In this document: positions 1-12,213 of the stretch, piece by piece
Numbering within the stretch: position 1 is the first letter of the stretch
Layout: each line of letters opens with the position of its first letter
DNA from: Gordionus sp. m RMFG-2023
Lineage: Eukaryota > Nematomorpha > Gordioida > Chordodea > Parachordodidae
Assembly (NCBI RefSeq): GCF_954871325.1
Contig: NC_088775.1
Coordinates: forward strand, 66,131,561-66,195,560
Reading direction: 5' to 3'
Length of the DNA stretch: 64,000 bases
Translations under genes and position numbers: made by a program
The notes under the pieces: generated by a model
Databases searched by the model: none
Seen by the model: the letters and a program-made list of their open reading frames with translations, nothing else
What the model was told of the DNA's origin: nothing

Positions 1-199
1 AAAATTTCTGTGGTAATCTAGTAGATATTTTTCTCTTAATAAAAATAAAATGTCAAGATCTAGACCTACTTAATTAGAGCCATGCGATGCTCGAAAATAT
101 TATTGATTAAACTATTCCTGAACCTCGTAGTAATAGCTTCGCATAGAGAAGTGGCGCTTGGATTGTTACCTATTCTATAGATCTAATTAGCCATCGATT
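1..199. other. AT-rich flank, nothing recognised
   Basis: Unique-looking sequence left of the first inverted-repeat element. I see no coding frame, RNA gene or terminal inverted repeat. The expected left end (TAGTGTTGTTAA) of the neighbouring element is not present here. Confidence 0.5.
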
Positions 200-360
200 G
201 ATCGAGGTCGGAACCGAAAATTTGGCTTAAACCTCGAAGTCGGAGCTGAAAATTTTGGCTTAAACCTTGAGGTTGGAGCTGAAAATTTTGGCTTCAACCT
301 CGAGGTCGGAGCTGAAAATTTGTCTCAAGCTAAAGCAGGCTCAGGAGTTGGCTCGAGTCT
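200..360. repeat. Subterminal satellite, left arm of first fold-back element
   Basis: Tandem copies of a unit of about 33-34 bp with the core GAGGTCGGAGCTGAAAA followed by TTTGGCTTAAACC. The same unit returns as reverse complement at 3960-4200. It is far more GC-rich than the surroundings. Confidence 0.8.
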
Positions 361-1009
361 AATTTTGAACCAAAATTTATTTTATTTATATATTTTAAAA
401 GAATATAATAAAATTCTCAAATTCGTGTTATTTTAGTAAAATAACTTTTTTTATAAAATTTTATTATCAACAAAAAAACATATGATTTGATTTAATATTT
501 TTTATTTATATGAAATGAAATTTATATTATATTATGAAAATATGATGTTTTTTAATAAAAAAAAATGATTACAATAACATTAAGTGATTTTCAAAATATT
601 TATGAAAATAATTTTTGATTGAATTTTAAATCTCTTAAATTTTATTATATATAAACAATCTTTTAGGTGAAATTTTTTATTTATTTTTATCATTTTTATA
701 AAATTATCTAATTTTTAAGGCTGTTAAATGAGATAGTTTTTTCTAAATAATTTAAATATTTATATTAAACCTTTTTATGTTATTTTATACGATCGTTTTA
801 AGGTTAATATTTTAAAGTGATAGATGTCATGTTCATTTTTTTAACATTTTTGAAATTTTTTGTCATAAGAGTGTAATATATTATAAAGATGATTATAATT
901 TAAATGAAGATGTTCTTTGGAAATATGATAATTATATCGGCATTTTTAACCGTATTTAATTTTTTTGACACTAAGTGATAAAAATAAGTATTGCAAGCAT
1001 GTTTAATTA

Positions 1010-1740
1010 AAAATTTAGTTTAGATGTACCCTAGATAAGTGACAATTATTATCATTGTTATTTTTAAAATTTTTTGAATTTTTTTGACGTAAATGGGTAA
1101 AAATAAATATTTCTAACATGTTTAATTAAAACTTTAGGAAGATGTACCCTAGATAAGTGACAATTGTCATAATAGTTATTTTTAAAATTTTTTGATTTTT
1201 TTTGACGTAAATGGGCAAAAATAAATATTGCAAACATGTTAAATTAAAACTTTAGTAAAAATGTACCCTAGTTAAGTGACAATTGTCATAATAGTTATTT
1301 TTAAAGTTTTTTGAATTTTTTGACGTAAATGGACAAAAATAAATATTTCTAACATGTTTAATTAAAACTTTAGTGAAGATGTACCCAAGATAAGTGACAA
1401 TTGTCATAATAGTTATTTTTAAAATTTTTTGACGTAAATGGGCAAAAATAAATATTGAAAACATGTTAAATTAAAATTTCATGAGGATGTACCTAAGTGT
1501 CAATAATCATTATCGTTCTTTTTAAGGTTTTTTGAATTTTTTTAACGTAAATGGGCAAAAATAAATTTTCTAACATGTTTAATTAAAACTTTAGTGAAGA
1601 TGTAACCTAGATAAGTGACAATTGTCATAATAGTTATTTTTAAAATTTTTTGAATTTTTTTTAAATAAATGTATAAAAAAAATATTTCTAACATATTTAA
1701 TTAAAACCTCAGTGAAGTTGTATTCTTAAGTGACATTCCG
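1010..1740. repeat. About 120-bp tandem array with TGACAATTGTCA, left arm
   Basis: About six units, each with AGTGACAATTGTCATAATAG, a T-rich run, TGACGTAAATGGGCAAAAATA and AACATGTTAAATTAAAACTT. The core is a perfect 12-bp palindrome; two units have a diverged core. Homologous to the array at 14264-16070. Confidence 0.8.
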
Positions 1741-2055
1741 TGCTTTATATATTCAGTACTGGCCCGGTATTTTTTAATTGTTGTTTTAATTTCTAACCAC
1801 CATCTTTCAATCGTTTTAGTTGATTATCTATATTTCTCTATTAGTTTACATTTTATTGTAAAGATCACTTTATCATTTTTAAAAACATTTGTTAGGTTAA
1901 TTTATACTTTAATAAGAATAAAAAAATAGAAAATATATAGTAAAATCGAATCAGATTAACACTATCAGAGGTGATACTCTTATTCAAATAAAATATAAAA
2001 TTTTAAATAAAATTTTCAAAATCACATCTGAATAATTCACATTACTATATAATTT

Positions 2056-2509
2056 GTTTATTCACTGTATTGGATTTATGTAAATTTCTATCTTCAATCA
2101 ACAAGGATTTAACCTTATAATATATATATAATCTCTCCCTTGTAGGAAAATCCTTTAGTTGAGCCACATCAGGGGTTCCAGATCTCTTAGGTAGCTTACG
2201 TACTTATTTTTAAGTAAAAATATAAATATATTTTAAAATTCTTCCACTCAGTCTAATACTTAATTTTGGATAATTTTATGAATAATATTTTAATTTTTAA
2301 AATAACTTATATATTTTAAGAAAATATTAAACACAAAAGCATCGAAGATTAATTTTTCTTTAGTGCCGTTTCATCTATTTCTTTAATATATTTTACATAA
2401 TAATTGAATCAGGTAAAGAATGCATGTTTATAAATTATAAATATAATACGAAAGTAGCAGGGATATTACCTCAATTACATAATTAGTTTGTCACATAATA
2501 ATAAAAATA
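2056..2509. other. Central spacer of first fold-back element
   Basis: The only part of the element without an inverted partner. AT-rich, with no convincing open frame. It contains the phrase AGTTGAGCCACATCAGGGG. Nothing else recognised. Confidence 0.5.
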
Positions 2510-2814
2510 GGAGGCGCTAATGTGAATTATTCATATGTAATTATGAAAATTTTAATATATATTTTATTTGAATAAGAGTATCACCTCTGATAGTGTTAAT
2601 CTGATTAAATTTTACTATATATTTTCTATTTTTTTATTCTTATTAAAGTATAAATTAACCTATCAAATGTTTTTAAAAATGATAAAGTGATCTTTACAAT
2701 AAAAAGTAAACTAATAGAGAAATATAGATAATCAACTAAAACGATTGAAATAGGGTGGTTAGAACTTAAAACAACAATTTAAAAATACCGGGCCGGTACT
2801 GAATATATAAAGCA

Positions 2815-3345
2815 CGGATTAAATATGTTAGAAATATTTATTTTTGCCCATTTACGTCAAAAAAATTTAAAAAACCTTAAAAAGAAGGATAATGATAATT
2901 GTCACTTATCTTAGGTATATCCTCATGAAATTTTAATTTAACATGTTTGCAATATTTATTTTTGCCCAATATTCAAAAAATTTTAAAAATAACTATTATG
3001 ACAATTGTCACTTATCTAGGGTACATCTTCACTAAAGTTTTAATTAAACATGTTAGAAATATTTATTTTTGTCCATTTACGTCAAAAAATTCAAAAAACT
3101 TTAAAAATAACTATTATGACAATTGTCACTTATCTAGGGTACGTCTTCACTAAAGTTTTAATTAAACATGTTAGAAATATTTATTTTTACACATTTACGT
3201 CAAAAAAATTCAAAAAATTTTAAAAATAACCATAATGATAATTGTCACTTATCTAGGGTACATCTTCACTAAATTTTTAATTAAACATGTTTGCAATACT
3301 TATTTTTGTCAATTAGCGTCAAAAAAAATTAAATACGTTTAAAAA
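2815..3345. repeat. About 120-bp tandem array, right arm (inverted)
   Basis: Four to five units that are the reverse complement of the array at 1010-1740, with TGACAATTGTCA at about 3000 and 3118 and variant cores at about 2898 and 3238. Confidence 0.8.
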
Positions 3346-3914
3346 TACCGATATAATTATAATATTTCCAAAGAACATCTTCATTTAAATTATAATCATC
3401 TTTATAATATATTACACTCTTATGATAAAAAATTTCAAAAATGTTAAAAAAATGAACATGACATCTATCACATTAAAATATTAACCTTAAAACGATCGTA
3501 TAAAATAACATAAAAAAGTTTAATATAAATATTTAAATTATTTATAAAAAACTACCTCATTTAACAGCCTTAAAAATTAGATAATTTTATAAAAATGATA
3601 AAAATAAATAAAAGATTTCACCTAAAAGATTGTTTATTTATAATAAAATTTAAGAGATTTAAAATTCAATCAAAAATTATTTTCATAAATATTTTGAAAG
3701 TCACTTTATGTTATTGTAATCATTTTTTTTTATTAAAAAACATCATATTTTCATAATATAATATAAATTTCATTTCATTTCATATAAATAAAAAATATTA
3801 AATCAAAAATATTGTTTTTTTGTTGATAATAAAATATTATAAAAAAAGTTATTTTACTAAAATAACACGAATTTGAGATTTTTATTATATTCTTTTAAAA
3901 TATATAAATAAAAT

Positions 3915-4263
3915 AAATTTTGGCTCAAAATTAGACTCGAGGCAACTCCTGAGCCGGCTTGAGTTTGAGCCAACTCCTGAGCCGGCTTGAGCTTGAGCCA
4001 AATTTTCAGCTCCGACCTCGAGGTTGAAGCCAAAATTTTCAGCTCCGACCTCAAGGTTTAAGCCAAAATTTTCAGCTCCGACCTCGAGGTTTAAGCCAAA
4101 TTTTCGGCTCCGACCTCGAGGTTTAAGCCAAATTTTCAGCTCCGACCTCGAGGTTTAAGCCAAAATTTTTGGCTCCGACCTCGAGGTTTGAGCCAATTTT
4201 TCGCCTCAAAAACTGGCTGAGTTTACGGCTAAGCCGGCTTGGCTCAGCCGTTTAACAACACTA
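3915..4263. repeat. Subterminal satellite and right terminus of first fold-back element
   Basis: Tandem AGCTCCGACCTCGAGGTTTA units in inverted orientation, followed by GCTAAGCCGGCTTGGCTCAG and the terminus TTTAACAACACTA. The frame on the minus strand here is a translation of the satellite and not a gene. Confidence 0.8.
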
Positions 4264-5339
4264 GTCTTAAGAGAGGTGCCGGCCCATTAGCCAAGGGATG
4301 AGGGGTATTTTATTAAGATATTTATTGTTCCAAGGTTTATCACTGAAATTCCAGAGTTGGTGAATGTTCACGCCTTTTTAATTGCTATTTACAATTTTGA
4401 ATCTAGTTGACCGTTTTTTTAGAGGAGTATTATTTGCAATGGGGATAGTTTTTTTATTTCAAAAAAACTGTAAAATAATTTTAAAATACTGTCCATTTTG
4501 GAGAAAATACTGAACAATCGATTGATTTAAACCTGTAAGACTAATTTTTTTGACAACACCTATTTTTTCTGCTCGAATTGTCTATGGATAATATAGTTAA
4601 AAACCTGTTACGTCACTAGCCTTTACAATCTCTGGGAGCTATTTAATAAAGAATAATTTACCTTTTTTAGTACATATTTTTAGATCTTTTTAGTATATGT
4701 TTTCCAAATTACCTTTTTTTTAGTATATATCAAAATACCTCTTTTTTGTGTATATATTTTCAAATTACCTTTTTTAAAAGATATTTTCTAAAAAATTGAG
4801 AGGGCTTGGTCCATGACACTACATTTAAACACTACTAAGTCAGAAAAAGGTATTTTAATTTTGTACTTTGACCAGTCAAACGTAGCATTAGCTCTACTCG
4901 TTTTGAGCCTCTCAGAAAGAAATTGCTTGGTCCGGTCCGATCCTTTTTTCCAAAATGAGATTAACCCGATGGATCTTTAAGTCAGGTGAGACAAAACCGT
5001 GGGACCGTAGGTCCAGTCCCATCTAAAAAATGTTTTTTTATTATGCTATAAAAGATTTATTCTGAGTTAAATTTATTAAAAATGAAAAGTGTTAAATAAT
5101 CAATATTTTAATTATATCATGAAATCATTTTTGTTATATTATACAATACAAATAATGCCTAATATTTCAAAAGAATATTAAACCAATACAAATTTATTGA
5201 ATATAATTTAAATCAATTTGATTTGCTTATTTAATTAGTTTTTTGTTTTGATATATATAATGCGATAGATATTTGGTCATAAAATAAAACTGATTTATGT
5301 ATAAATATTCTAATTATCTTCTAAAAAATCAAAAATTAT
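4264..5339. other. AT-rich spacer with degenerate short repeats
   Basis: No gene seen. Between about 4655 and 4790 there are four or five degenerate copies of a phrase like ATTACCTTTTTTAGTATATA, spaced 40-50 bp. The stretch 4925-5025 is richer in GGTCC/GGACC words and may be the subterminal region of the neighbouring hAT remnant, but I could not find matching inverted ends. Confidence 0.4.
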
Positions 5340-6530
5340 TCCATTTTTTATCCATGATTCAAGTGTCATTAGAGATTGAACCATCTTTAGATTCATTCTA
5401 TTTTGCTTTTTTGTTATTTTATCACCAGCATTAGAAAAGATCCGTTCACATGCCACTGATGTAGCCTGCTGTGGGATAGTCTATTGCTATTTTGGCTAGT
5501 ATTGGAAATCGATATTGATTCCCTTCCTACCAATCTAGTATGTTAGAATTAATTGGATATAAAATATCAGATAAATAGCTTTGGATTTAATTTATATAAT
5601 TTTTCTCAGCTTTCTCTGATGTCACAGTCCCTATGAACCTATACCTGGTTTCTCCCTCAAAGATATTTTCTTAAATAATAATGATCGATAAAATAAATAA
5701 ATATTTTTATATACTTTGTTTGTCTATATGCCACTTGATAAAGTACTCACTTATTTTTCATATATTTCTCTAAATTGAACAAAATTTCCAGGAGTATTTA
5801 ATAAATTATACATGTGAACCGTAATGAAAAGAAATTTTATAATATATTACAAAGAATTAGGAATAACTTTTTTAATTCTGGGGTCTAATAAACTACCATT
5901 ATAGGACTCTATATTTAAAAATTTATGAATGTAGCGATTAACTTTTATAGCGACTTTCATTGCAAAAGGCACATCAAAAAGAGGGGATAGAATTAGTAAC
6001 AAAAGTACTTCCAATGTGAGTTTGTATGTTCTCCATCAGCATAAGACATATGCTTAAATAATAGAAAAACCATTTAAAAATATTAAATAAAATATTGAAC
6101 CATTGGTAGGATAGGAGGATACAAATAAACCCAAAGTAGTTTCATTAAATGGCTTTAATAAAGGAATTCGTTTTTCTATTTTATTTTTATCATCATTTGC
6201 TAAGGCAATCTTGCCAAGGGTTTCGTATTCAGAATAATACACCGTTTTTATTGTCTCAAAATCATAATAGTAAAAAATATATTTTTCTATTTAAAAAAGA
6301 GAAAAAATAGATAACTTACTGTAAGGACCTTCATAAACATCAAATATGTTGAATTCCAGCGGGTTTCGACATCATTTGGAATTTTTTCATTATCTTTAAG
6401 TAGTGATCTATATTTCTGAAGTAATAATGGACTTTGAGAAATGTTTGTTGTAATTGATCTTACTTTCACAATAACTTCATCAATATTTTTTAGAATATTC
6501 TGGCAAATGATGTTGAACATATGTGCCTGT
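5340..6530 (-). pseudogene. hAT transposase, C-terminal half (degraded)
   Basis: Cut-and-paste transposase of the hAT superfamily. From the N-terminal side I read NDVETRWNSTYLMFMKVL (the hAT TRWNS motif) near 6340-6380, LLKPFNETTLGLFVSSYPT near 6110-6160, and the C-terminal dimerisation domain SVACERIFSNAGDKITKKQN near 5390-5465, followed by RMNLKMVQSLMTLESWIKNG. The segments lie in different frames with stops between them, so it cannot make a whole protein. Motif order and spacing fit the family. It continues from the N-terminal half at 17060-17665. Confidence 0.85.
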
Positions 6531-7439
6531 CGTGACCAAATAGTCGCGATTTAAACTTAAATTAGCTTTTTAATATATATTTTTTTAAAACAAAACACAA
6601 AATTTCAATATAATTTTATAAAAATTTAATTAATATTCGAATTTTTTTATAATTCAAAAAAAAAACATAAAATAAACATGAATCAGAACATTATACATAA
6701 AAAATCAATAAACCCAAAAAAACATAAAAAAAATATAATATTACAACAGTGTGAGTGTCATACAAAGGGTTGTCATGTCAAAATTTTCAAATTGCTGGAG
6801 AAATTTGGTATTATGCGGGAGAAATATAAAAATTGTGGTAGAAATATAAAAATTGCTAAAAAAATTTCTTTGCGGGTCTTCGGCCGGGATTTTGAATTGA
6901 CTTAATTATCCGCCTATTATTTTTTATTTAATTTATATAAATACAAAGTCGGTAACTATTTTTCAAAATAAATAACATCTTGATTTATTAAAATATATTA
7001 ATTTTAAAAAAAACCAACGATTTTTTATAAATATAAAAGAATGTAAACAAGATAAATTTTTTAAATAAAACGATTTTAATTTTACAATTTAAAATATATT
7101 ATTTGCGAATGTCCCGCAAAACTACCGCAATTGGAAATCTACCGTGTGTGTGTATAACATTATAGGGATAGGCACTTAATTATCACTTATCACGTTTAAA
7201 TACATAATAAGGTACTCCAAAAATAAGAAATAATACAGATGTAACTACAGTTGCGGTAATTGTAATCACTTATCTTGTAGTACAACATTCACAGAGATAC
7301 TTATCATCACAATGTTGGTAGAATCTTTTTCCCATAATATTTAACGACTCTAATATAAATGATGAAAACTATACTTGTAGAACAAAAATGAGCAAGGCTA
7401 TCATCAATGTTTTAGGACCTAAATCCAGGAGGTCAATTC

Positions 7440-7740
7440 TTGACGATTTGAAAAATGGCATACATATGCAATTCTAACAGATGCATCTAATAAGGGAAAT
7501 ATTAAAATATTTCCCTTGATCCTCCGCTATTTCATCAAAATCAAGATCGTTTCAATAAAACTATTAAATTTTTTATCCTCAAATAGTGAAAAATCCAAAG
7601 ACATAGCTAACCATATAATGGTAAATATCAGATTCGAGATTATCAATAAATTGCTTGTCAGCTTTCTGATCTGATAATGTCTCAGTGAATTTGGTAAAAA
7701 CAGAGTGTATTTACAGAATTGAGTCAGCACAATGTTGGTT
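7440..7740 (+). pseudogene. hAT transposase fragment (left arm copy)
   Basis: Plus-strand translation near 7475-7600 reads TDASNKGNIKIFPLILRYF, then SIKLLNF and SEKSKDIANHIMVNI. This is the hAT-like family with an SDASNKGN...FPL..RYF signature. The downstream part is out of frame. It is the inverted counterpart of 8380-8720 and clearly broken. Confidence 0.7.
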
Positions 7741-8379
7741 GCGATATGTTCCTAATACCCGCCATCGGAATTTTTAAATTTTATAAACCTTTAAAAAAAT
7801 ATTTCTTAAATAAAATAAAAGCTGTCCTAATATTTTGAAAATGTTTTCAATAATGAATGGTAGAGGTATATTTAGGAATGATTTCACATGTAGGAAATCT
7901 ACTACATGCTGTTAATGTGTAGTTGCAATCAAAAGAATCTTAACAAAGTTTCACAAAATTATGCTGCAGATGTGTTCATCTTTACAGTTAAAAATTGACA
8001 ATAATTTTTGTGAATCTTTTTTATAAAGAATATTCTGATTGTAACTGAATATTAACTGCATGAAGTAGATTTCCTATATGTGAAACTAATCCCAAATATG
8101 CTTTTGCCATTTCACACTCGAAAATATTTTTCAAAATTTTAGGACAGCTTTTAAAATCTTTATTTAAGAAAAGTATTTTTTTAAGAGTTTGTAAAATTTT
8201 AAAATTCTATCGATGGCAGGTATTAATGACAACCACCTGATAGGTATATCGCAACAACTCACACCATTCCAAGTCAGACCCCTTCACCAACTCTTTTAAT
8301 TCATTAACTCTTTTAGTTGATGACTAAATTCGTTAAAACATTTCATCACAATTATTTCGACATCCACAGATAGTACATT

Positions 8380-8720
8380 TATTGCTTTCTTGCAAGAATT
8401 ATGTAGTATATGGCATATTCAGTCAATTGGTATTAATTCATTATTGTGCTGCCTCAATTCAGCAACTTTGGTTTTTGCCAAAATTTACAGAGGCATTATC
8501 AGCGCAGAAAGCTGACATGCAAATAATTGATAACCCTGAATCAGCTATATTTACCATTACGTGGCTAGCTACATCGTTGGATTTTTCACTATCCGAGGAA
8601 AAATTTTAACAGTTTTATGGAAATGTTCTTATTCTTGTTGAAATAGCGAAGGATCAAGGGAAATGTTTTAATATTTCCCTTATTAGATGCATATGTTAGA
8701 ATTGAATATGGATGCCCATC
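8380..8720 (-). pseudogene. hAT transposase fragment (right arm copy)
   Basis: Minus-strand translation reads ASNKGNIKTFPLILRYFNK, then DSEKSNDVASHVMVNIADSG and FCADNASVNFGKNQ. The ADNASVNFGK motif is typical of this hAT branch's catalytic region. Stops and frame changes interrupt it. The plus-strand frame at 8382-8609 is a shadow of this fragment. Confidence 0.75.
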
Positions 8721-8989
8721 TTTCAAATCGTCTAGAATTGACCTCTAGGATTCAGGTACTAAAACACTTGTAATAGCCTTGCTCATTTTTGTTCTGCCAT
8801 AAGTAAGGTTTGCACTTATATTGGAGAAGATAAATATATGAAAAAAAGATTCAACCCACATTGTGATGATATAGCTCTGTGATGAACTACATGATAGATG
8901 TATACGATTTCCGCAAATGTAATTGCATCTGTATTATTTATTATTTGAGAATATTTTTGTATTGCAATCGATGTTGATATACTCCCCTG

Positions 8990-9540
8990 TAGTGTTGTTA
9001 ATCGGCTTAGCCGAGTCGGCTCGAACAGAGCTCACCCAAATTTTGGGTCGTTTTTTCGACTCCAACTCAAAGTTTTGGTCGTTTTTTACGACTTCGACCA
9101 GAGTTCAAGCCGAAAAAAACGACTTCGACCCAAAATATGGGTCGTTTTTTTCGACTCCGACCCAAGTCCAAGCCGAAAAAAACGACCTCGACCCAAAATA
9201 TGGGTCGTTTTTTACGACTCCGACTCAAAATTTGGGTCGTATTTTTCGACTCAAACTTGAAATTTGGGTCGTATTTTTCGACTTAAACTTGAAGTTTGGG
9301 TCATATTTTTCGACTCAAACTTGAAGTTTGGGTCGTATTTTTCGACTAAAACTTGAAGTTTGGATCGTATTTTTTAACTTAAACTTGAAGTTTGGTCGTA
9401 TTATTCGACTCCAACTCAAAGTTTGGGTCGTTTTTCTGACTCAGACTCAAACATCGGGTCGTTTTATTCAATCCGACCCAAAATATGGATCTTTTTTTTT
9501 AAAGACGACTTAAAGTTAGGGTTGCTTTTTTTCACCCCTA
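8990..9540. repeat. Subterminal GTCG satellite, left arm
   Basis: Tandem units of about 30-33 bp built on GGGTCGTTTTTTCGACTC and CGACTTAAACTTGAAGTTT. Each unit carries short self-complementary stretches. It produces artefactual open frames in several phases. Inverted partner at 16150-16710. Confidence 0.85.
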
Positions 9541-9895
9541 ACCAATTATCTAGATCATTTTTTTCGACCAAAAGTCAAATAACATTTAGTATATATTAAT
9601 ACTATAGGCGGGAAAGTTACTTAAAGCTTCTTTAAATTATAATGCTCTGATTAACGAATCCCGGAAAAAAAATCCCGGAAAAAAAATCCCCGGAAATTAA
9701 TTCCCCGGAAAAAAAATCCCAGGAAAATAAATCCCCGGAAATTAATTCCCCGGAAAAAAAATCCCCAGGAAAATAATTACCCGGAAAAAAATTCCCCAGA
9801 AAATAATTCCCAGGTAAATAATTCTCCGGAAAAAAAATCCCCGGAATAAAATTCCCCTGGAAAATAATTCCCCGGAAAAAATTTCCCCACTATAC

Positions 9896-11572
9896 ATTGA
9901 ATTGCTAATGCATTGCTAAACTGCATTGCTAAAAGGCAATCAATCATTATCAATTATAAATCAATCAAAAATTTATTACGTATATTTTTTTAATGATAAT
10001 TTTTTAAACTTTTTTTAAAATATATTTAAATCATTTTTTTATTATAAATGAAGAATACTGATTAAATGATATAGTATATAATTTTATTTTTATTTAATAT
10101 TATTAATAAGAAATTTATTTTTCTAGCTTATTAAAACAAATATACATTTTATTCAATTTTAAAAATTAACAAATATATATCCGTAAGAGGGCGTTATATG
10201 TTTTAATATGTATCATTTTAGGAAACCGGAATGATGATTGGATAGAATTTTTTTTATATTTGGGTATATATATACATATGAAAAACCTAAAAATTAAAAA
10301 ATTTTTTTAGGTTTCTTTAATGTTTAATGAGTAGGTTTAGAATAGTAAAATAATGGAAATTTTTTAAAGTAAATATTGCTGGCGTTATTTATCAAAATCT
10401 CTTTATACGTGTATATTTACGTGCTAAGCATTATTCTAAAAAATATTTTGAAAATAATTTGATTTGACCGATTGCCGAGCTCAAAACCGACCACTCACTA
10501 AATATTCGATTGACCAAATTTATTAGGAATATAATTTGAAAAATGTTGATTTTCGTTTTATATATCTATAAATACGTATAAAACATAATCCTAATAATTC
10601 TTCAGAATTAATTTTATCAAAATTTTTAAATATTTTATTTGAGAATTATTATTTCGTTGATTTATTTATAGGGAATTTTTTCTCCTAATTTTGTAATTTT
10701 AATTATCTTAAAAACGGAGATTTTTTTTCCGGGGAATTATTTTTCTAGATTCTTTTTTAATATAGCTTACATTTAATATATTTATTGTAGCTTTCATTCT
10801 CTTCGCTACACTGCACAAGGTACGATTCCCAAACAATTTATTTTAAATGAAATAGTTACATTTCTCATATTTAAATAAATATATTATGCTAAGCTAACCT
10901 ATCTCATATTTTACTTTTAATAAACCTTTTATCGGTCCGTTGTCTCACCCCCTCCTTCATTATTATATAGGATTTAACTTGTAATATACAATAAATTTAT
11001 TGAATTTAAAACAAATTAAACAATAACATAAAATTTATCGAATTTAAAAACATTTAATGGTAAATCTAAATATATTTCCGCGAATATGAAGTTAATGATT
11101 TATTTTCAAAAAAGATACTCCAGCAGTAGTCCGCCAACATATTTATACGATTCTTGCCGGGAATTTAAATTGAAAACTTAAGACCCCCCAAAACGAAATT
11201 CTTTACCATTTTTCTCAAAAAGCAATCGATAAAAAATTATAAAAATTAATAAATTTATAAGGAAATATAAATCTAACACTATCACCAATTTTCAGGGATT
11301 TTCATTTGATACTTTTTAAAATATATCCGTATTACCATTTTTGAGATTTCGAAAAGTTGCCTTTATACGATAATATTTTTAAAACTTGACGTGAAGGGAA
11401 AACTTAGAAAACGAATTCGAACTCAGTGTCAAATTCTGCACCAAAACTTGTTTTTATTTATTTTTTCTCCCATTTTTCTTGTCACACAGTACAATTAATA
11501 AAAATTGATAAAGACATAAATATTAAATAAAACCTATACAATAATTTTAATATATATTTTTTCAACTTTTAG
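9896..11572. other. Left inner arm and non-coding body of the MULE
   Basis: AT-rich. 9896-10680 is the inverted partner of about 13090-13995, including the phrase GTAAGAGGGCGTTATATG. 10680-11572 shows no recognisable coding segment, although upstream transposase exons would be expected here. Confidence 0.5.
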
Positions 11573-12213
11573 GTAGAGATATCAACATCCAAGGATGTTT
11601 TTATCATCTAACTCAATCAACTCATAGAAAGATTCATTAATTGGGGTTAGAATCATCATATCGGAATGATCCAATGTTATGCTTATTTGCAGCTATGATC
11701 GATGGATTAGCATTCTTACCTATACACGATGTCAAACGAGGTATGGAGTATTTAAAAACCATTGTATCGGATGAAAACAATGAATTATTGTTTTATTTTG
11801 ATAAAAATTATGTGAATGGAGAATTGAGACATGGGAAAAACTCTCAAAGGCAAGTAGAGCCATTGTTCCCACCAGAAACATGGAATGTGTTCAATGTTAC
11901 GATTGCTGGGGAAAATCGAACAAACAATGTATGTGAAGGATGGAATAACCGATTTAAGCATATTGTAGGCAACAAAAAACCGAAGATATGGGAACTACTC
12001 GAAAAAATAAGGATGGAAATAGCGGTTGATATGGGAAAAATCGTCCAATGGAATATTGGGACATACACTCCCAAAAAAAATCGTATTTATGCAACGAAAC
12101 AAACTATTTTAAAAAATTTATGCATTGATTATTTAGAAGAGAGAAGGGACTTGCCCAATTTTCTCTCTTCAATTGGAGAACATATACGTTCTAGAATTGT
12201 TTCTTTTGAATAA
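11573..12213 (+). pseudogene. MULE transposase, C-terminal catalytic exon
   Basis: Mutator-like transposase that moves elements by cut and paste. An acceptor-like TTTTCAACTTTTAG precedes 11573. The frame reads INIQGCFYHLTQSTHRKIH (the GC.FHL..S..RK motif), then LGLESSYRNDP, LFAAMIDGLAFLPIHDVKRG and, further on, PPETWNVFNVT and RTNNVCEGWNNRFKHIVG, the usual MULE end with NN.EGWH..F. One in-frame TAA at 11638-11640 separates the first motif from the 190-codon open frame. The N-terminal DDE part and FLYWCH domain were not found upstream, so the copy is incomplete, though the 190 codons are well preserved. This is the transposase of the surrounding element. Confidence 0.85.

Larger units (their letters stand above)
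200..4263. mobile_element. Large fold-back (palindromic) hAT-type element, left terminus lost
   Basis: The two halves are reverse complements over most of their length: about 200-2055 pairs with about 2510-4150, leaving a central spacer of about 450 bp. The right end reads TTTAACAACACTA, the terminus shared with several elements here that have 8-bp duplications, so I place it in a hAT-type family. Order from outside in: a 33-34-bp satellite (CGAGGTCGGAGC type), an AT-rich segment, an array of about 120-bp units containing TGACAATTGTCA, a short conserved block (GTACTGGCCCGG), then the spacer. The matching left terminus and a target duplication are missing. No transposase is visible, so it is non-autonomous. 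Short open frames inside the satellites are repeat artefacts. Confidence 0.75.
7213..8955. repeat. Inverted duplication inside the second hAT
   Basis: 7213-7985 and 7985-8955 are diverged reverse complements meeting near 7985, with many indels. Shared landmarks include AATAATACAGATG at both outer ends, a block around TTTCCCTTATTAGATGCAT, and TCTACTACATGC/GCATGAAGTAGA near the centre. Each arm contains the same hAT transposase segment, so this is a duplicated and inverted transposase piece, not a simple terminal repeat. Confidence 0.75.

Noticed and set aside
1252-1464. Frames in the array at 1252-1464 and 2947-3153 encoding similar peptides
   Set aside because: Same tandem unit read in both arms of the palindrome; not conserved as protein.
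8923-9513. Long plus-strand frames with repeated FGSYFSTQT-like peptides
   Set aside because: Translation of the GTCG satellite; the mirror satellite at 16154-16722 gives the same peptides on the other strand.
11844-12074. Minus-strand frame over the MULE exon
   Set aside because: Shadow of the plus-strand transposase frame, which carries the family motifs.
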